Shown: positions 60,727 to 64,000 of the stretch, one piece after another
Layout of the letters: each line of letters starts with the position of its first letter
Numbering within the stretch: the first letter of the stretch is position 1
Source of the DNA: Lachnospiraceae bacterium
GTDB taxonomy: Bacteria > Bacillota > Clostridia > Lachnospirales > Lachnospiraceae
Length of the DNA: 64,000 nt
Direction: 5' to 3'
Assembly (NCBI GenBank): GCA_016294075.1
Contig: JAEDCQ010000005.1
Coordinates: 1 to 64,000 of the forward strand
Notes under the pieces: model-generated
The model's input: the letters and a program-made list of their open reading frames with translations, nothing else
Database searches by the model: none
Told to the model about the DNA's origin: nothing
Program-made: the position numbers and the translations under genes

Positions 60727-62139
60727 ATGAAAGCATTTATGGACGAAAATTTTATTCTGGAAACAGAAACAGCACAGAAGCTCTATCACGGGTATGCGGC
60801 TAATGTGCCGATTATTGATTATCACTGCCATATTAATCCGAAAGAAATTGCAGAGGATAGAAAATTTGACAATATTACACAGGTATGGCTTGGCGGTGAT
60901 CATTATAAATGGCGTTATATGCGCTCATGCGGTGTGGAAGAGAAATATATAACAGGAGATGCATCCGATTATGAAAAATTCTGTAAATGGGCAGAATGTG
61001 TCGGAAAAGCAATCGGTAATCCTTTATTCCACTGGAGTCATCTTGAGCTGCAGAGATATTTCGGATATAACGGGCATCTGAATATGAGTACGGCAGAGGA
61101 AGTATGGAATTTATGCAATGAAAAGCTGCAGGAGGATTCCATGAGTGTTCGAAATATTATCAGACAGAGTAATGTAAAATTTATTGGTACGACAGATGAC
61201 CCGGTTGACTCCCTAAAGTGGCATCAGGCAATCAAAGCAGACGAAAGCTTTGATGTTGTGGTTGTTCCTTCGTGGCGCCCCGACAAAGCAATGAATATCG
61301 AAAAGCCTGATTTTGCGGAGTATATTGTAAAATTGGCAGAAGCAGCAGGTATGGATAAAATTGAAAGCTTTAAGGATTTAAAGGCTGCATTGGCAAACCG
61401 TATGGATTACTTTAATGAAAACGGATGTAAGATTTCTGATCATGCTTTGGAATATGTCATGTGTTTCCCAGCTTCCGAGGAAGAAACAGAAGCAATTTTT
61501 AAAAAGAGACTTTCCGGGGAAGCTGTCACAAAAGAAGAAGAACTGAAATATAAAACAGCTTTTATGCTTTATATGGGCAGAAAATGCACGGAGCTTGATT
61601 GGGGAATGCAGCTTCATTACGGATGTAAACGCGATAATAATACAATTATGTTTGATAAGATGGGACCGGACACCGGATTCGACTGTATAAATAATTATGC
61701 GCCGTCATCCATGCTGGCAGATTTCTTAAATACTCTTGCATCTAAGAATGAGCTGCCGAGAACAGTTATCTACAGCTTAAATCCGAATGACAATCAGGCA
61801 ATCGGAACAATTCTCGGATGTTTTCAGGATTCCTCCGCAGTTGCAAAAATCCAGCAGGGAAGTGCATGGTGGTTTAATGACCATAAATCCGGCATGGAGG
61901 AACAGATGATATCACTTGCCAATCTTGGAAATTTATCAGGATTTGTCGGAATGCTGACAGATTCCAGAAGCTTTTTATCTTATACAAGACATGAATATTT
62001 CAGAAGGATTCTTTGCAATTTGATTGGAGGCTGGGTAGAGAACGGAGAGTATCCGGATAATATGGATATCCTCGGAGAAATTGTTTCCGATATTTCCTAT
62101 TACAATGCGAAACGCTATTTTAAGCTTCCGGTTGAATAA
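60727..62139 (+). CDS. uxaC: Glucuronate isomerase (uronate isomerase)
   Basis: The enzyme converts D-glucuronate to D-fructuronate and D-galacturonate to D-tagaturonate. The 470-residue product belongs to the amidohydrolase-fold UxaC family. IIDYHCHINPKEIAEDRKF, near residue 30, has the metal-binding HxH, FIGTTDDPVDSLKWHQAI near 157 and the C-terminal MLTDSRSFLSYTRHEYFRRI are diagnostic. GGAGGG precedes the ATG. It is the first committed step for uronates brought in by the TRAP system upstream. Confidence 0.96.
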   Translation: MKAFMDENFILETETAQKLYHGYAANVPIIDYHCHINPKEIAEDRKFDNITQVWLGGDHYKWRYMRSCGVEEKYITGDASDYEKFCKWAECVGKAIGNPLFHWSHLELQRYFGYNGHLNMSTAEEVWNLCNEKLQEDSMSVRNIIRQSNVKFIGTTDDPVDSLKWHQAIKADESFDVVVVPSWRPDKAMNIEKPDFAEYIVKLAEAAGMDKIESFKDLKAALANRMDYFNENGCKISDHALEYVMCFPASEEETEAIFKKRLSGEAVTKEEELKYKTAFMLYMGRKCTELDWGMQLHYGCKRDNNTIMFDKMGPDTGFDCINNYAPSSMLADFLNTLASKNELPRTVIYSLNPNDNQAIGTILGCFQDSSAVAKIQQGSAWWFNDHKSGMEEQMISLANLGNLSGFVGMLTDSRSFLSYTRHEYFRRILCNLIGGWVENGEYPDNMDILGEIVSDISYYNAKRYFKLPVE

Positions 62140-62166
62140 AAGGAAAACAGAAAGGAAGGTTTTTTT

Positions 62167-63630
62167 ATGGAACTTTTAAATAAAGCCAAGGCAGGAAAAC
62201 AAAATCGTCCGGTTAAGGTTCTTCAATTTGGAGAAGGAAATTTTTTGCGTGCGTTTGTGGACTATATGATTGATATTGCCAATGAACAGGGAAAATTTAA
62301 CGGCGATATTGTTCTGGTAAAACCTATTGAATTCGGCTCTCTTGAGCATATTAAGGCTCAGGAATGCCAATATACCGTCCAGCTTCGCGGTATTGCAGAC
62401 GGCAGGGCGCAGAAACAGAACCGCATTGTAACAAGTGTTACGGATGCGGTAGATGCTTACAACGAATATGACAGATATGCAGAATATGCAAAGTCTGATA
62501 CTTTACGCTTTATTGTCTCCAATACGACAGAGGCAGGCATCACATATGATGCAACAGACAGGCTGGAATATATGCCTCCCAAAAGCTTTCCCGGAAAGCT
62601 GACTAAGTTTTTATATGAGCGGTATCAATATTTTGAAGGGGACAAAGAGAAGGGGCTTATTATGCTTCCTGTTGAACTGATTGATGACAACGGGCTTCAT
62701 TTAAAGGAGTGCGTCTTAAAACTGGCATCACTCTGGGAGCTGGAGGAGGGCTTTGTCTCTTGGATAAAAGAGGCATGTGTTTTCACATCTACTCTGGTGG
62801 ACCGTATTGTAACAGGATATCCGAAGGATGAGGCAGAGGATATTTTTAAGGAGTTTGGATATGAGGACAGGATGCTTGTAACAGGGGAGCCTTTTGCACT
62901 CTGGGTAATTGAAAGCGAAAAGGATATCAGCGGGGAATTACCGCTCCCGCAGGCCGGACTTCCGGTAATATTTACAGACAATCAAAAACCCTACAAGCAG
63001 AGAAAGGTACGTATTTTAAACGGTGCACATACGTCATTTGTGCTTGCTTCTTACCTTTGCGGAAATGATATTGTGCTGGAATCCATGAAAGATTCCTTAA
63101 TTCTAAAATTTGTGAAGGATACCGTTTACGGGGAAATTATTCCTACCTTATCCCTTCCGAAACAGGAGCTTATGGATTTTGCGGATGCAGTAATCACACG
63201 ATTTGAAAATCCCTATGTAAAGCATGCATTATTATCCATATCACTTAATTCCGTATCAAAGTGGAGGGCAAGATGTATGCCGAGCTTTCTGGAATTCTGG
63301 GAAAAGGAGCAGAAGCTTCCTTTACATCTGACTTTTTCGATTGCGGCCCTGATGGCATTCTATACGGGCAGCGAAATCAAAGACAGCGCGTTAATCGGCA
63401 GCAGGGACGGAGAAGAATACCGGATTTTGGATGACATGGCGGTGCTTCAATTCTTTGCACAAAACAGTCAAAAAGATGCTGTGGAATATACACATAATGT
63501 CTTAAGTAATAAAGAATTCTGGGGAGAGGATTTAAGTGTGATTCCAAATCTGGAGCAGACGGTTGCTTCTTTTGTTTCTGATATTCGTACATCCGGTATG
63601 AGAAAGACTATGGAAAAGGTTTTTGCATAG
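62167..63630 (+). CDS. uxaB: Tagaturonate reductase (altronate oxidoreductase)
   Basis: The enzyme reduces D-tagaturonate to D-altronate with NADH. The 487-residue product is in the mannitol-dehydrogenase-like long-chain group: VLQFGEGNFLRAFVDYMIDI is the N-terminal nucleotide-binding block, and TAGITYDATDRL-like EAGITYDATDRLEY and TSTLVDRIVTGYP follow. RKVRILNGAHTSFVLASYL near residue 280, has the conserved active-site lysine/asparagine region. The length and neighbours favour UxaB over UxuB. AAAGGAAGG lies ahead of the ATG, 27 bases after uxaC. Confidence 0.93.
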   Translation: MELLNKAKAGKQNRPVKVLQFGEGNFLRAFVDYMIDIANEQGKFNGDIVLVKPIEFGSLEHIKAQECQYTVQLRGIADGRAQKQNRIVTSVTDAVDAYNEYDRYAEYAKSDTLRFIVSNTTEAGITYDATDRLEYMPPKSFPGKLTKFLYERYQYFEGDKEKGLIMLPVELIDDNGLHLKECVLKLASLWELEEGFVSWIKEACVFTSTLVDRIVTGYPKDEAEDIFKEFGYEDRMLVTGEPFALWVIESEKDISGELPLPQAGLPVIFTDNQKPYKQRKVRILNGAHTSFVLASYLCGNDIVLESMKDSLILKFVKDTVYGEIIPTLSLPKQELMDFADAVITRFENPYVKHALLSISLNSVSKWRARCMPSFLEFWEKEQKLPLHLTFSIAALMAFYTGSEIKDSALIGSRDGEEYRILDDMAVLQFFAQNSQKDAVEYTHNVLSNKEFWGEDLSVIPNLEQTVASFVSDIRTSGMRKTMEKVFA

Positions 63631-63643
63631 AATGGAGCGGCTA

Positions 63644-64000
63644 ATGAAAGAGTATATAAGGATTCATGAAAAAGATAATGTTCTTGTAGCGGTAAAAGAA
63701 ATTGCAGCGGGGGAGAAGGTTGCCATTGATAAAACTGAGGTGGAAGCTCTTGAGACGATTCCGGCCGGACATAAAATGGCTGTTTCAAAAATCCGAAAAG
63801 GGGATGAAATAATTAAGTATGGAAGCTGCATCGGAAATGCAACAAAGGATATACCTGCCGGGACATGGGTACATACACATAATGTGAAAACAGCATTGGG
63901 GGATTTGTTGGAGTATACATACAGTCCGGTACAGACACAGATGGAGCCCATGGAAGCTGCTTCATTTATGGGTTACAGACGTCCTGATGGGAAGGTCGGT
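63644..64000 (+). CDS. uxaA: Altronate dehydratase, N-terminal part (cut by window end)
   Basis: The enzyme dehydrates D-altronate to 2-keto-3-deoxygluconate. Only the first 119 codons are in the window. They begin MKEYIRIHEKDNVLVAVKEI and form the SAF domain with HKMAVSKIRKGDEIIKYG, then IPAGTWVHTHNVKT, typical of UxaA. The start of the main catalytic domain is visible as FMGYRRPDGKVG. GGAG six bases ahead supports ATG 63644. It follows uxaB by 13 bases and is the third step of the same pathway. Confidence 0.93.
   Translation, partial: MKEYIRIHEKDNVLVAVKEIAAGEKVAIDKTEVEALETIPAGHKMAVSKIRKGDEIIKYGSCIGNATKDIPAGTWVHTHNVKTALGDLLEYTYSPVQTQMEPMEAASFMGYRRPDGKVG

Overview
This 64 kb window reads as chromosome of an anaerobic, endospore-forming Firmicute, most likely a Lachnospiraceae member (Clostridium cluster XIVa). 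The basis is the gene content: sporulation genes (gpr, spoIIP, sigK, a Spo0A-type DNA-binding protein), the DUF5717/DUF5716 pair that I know mainly from Lachnospiraceae, a single-chain PurL, strong AGGAGG ribosome binding sites, and the rpsT/gpr/spoIIP/lepA/hemW neighbourhood. Family names are from reading the translations; no database search was run.

Layout. 0-1.5 kb: a SpoIID-like/peptidoglycan-binding protein on the minus strand. 1.6-8.6 kb: a four-gene operon (DUF5717, DUF5716, a TPR-like protein, a membrane coiled-coil protein) of unknown function; DUF5716 carries what look like degenerate actin/Hsp70 nucleotide-fold motifs, and I consider this the best candidate for an undescribed system. 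8.7-14 kb: an amino-acid ABC transporter followed by purB, then purA and a LysR regulator. 15-22 kb: a large GGDEF/EAL signalling protein, a GlpA/GlpB/DUF1667 redox operon and a SEC-C protein. 22.3-23.6 kb: a free-standing Spo0A DNA-binding domain divergent from a LexA-like XRE regulator. 23.7-27.8 kb: a minus-strand operon of a large protein with a cNMP-like fold, VanZ and HflX. 28-33.4 kb: a small conserved protein, a TetR regulator, purL and tRNA-Gly(CCC).

33.4-35 kb is a repeat-rich stretch around a YbaK deacylase gene: three different tandem repeats plus hairpins with a TACCCCG/CGGGGTA core that also occur at the window's left end. 35-40.8 kb: queH (apparently leaderless), argS, a zinc-ribbon protein, a decayed ABC ATPase, a TPM protein and gpr. 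41-46.6 kb: rpsT, a triplicated hairpin repeat, spoIIP, lepA, hemW and sigK. 46.8-51.8 kb is a signalling graveyard: remnants of a sensor kinase, an HD-GYP response regulator and an HPt protein, with an intact pilT between them and an MFS gene broken by one amber codon.

53.4-64 kb is a uronate-use locus on the plus strand: TRAP transporter (DctP, DctQ, DctM), a YcxB-like protein, a YesM/YesN-type two-component system, a second membrane-anchored DctP-like binding protein that may act as a sensor partner, a KdgF-like cupin, UxaC, UxaB and the start of UxaA. Together these would import hexuronates, sense them and convert galacturonate through tagaturonate and altronate to 2-keto-3-deoxygluconate. 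The specific substrate is inferred from gene order.
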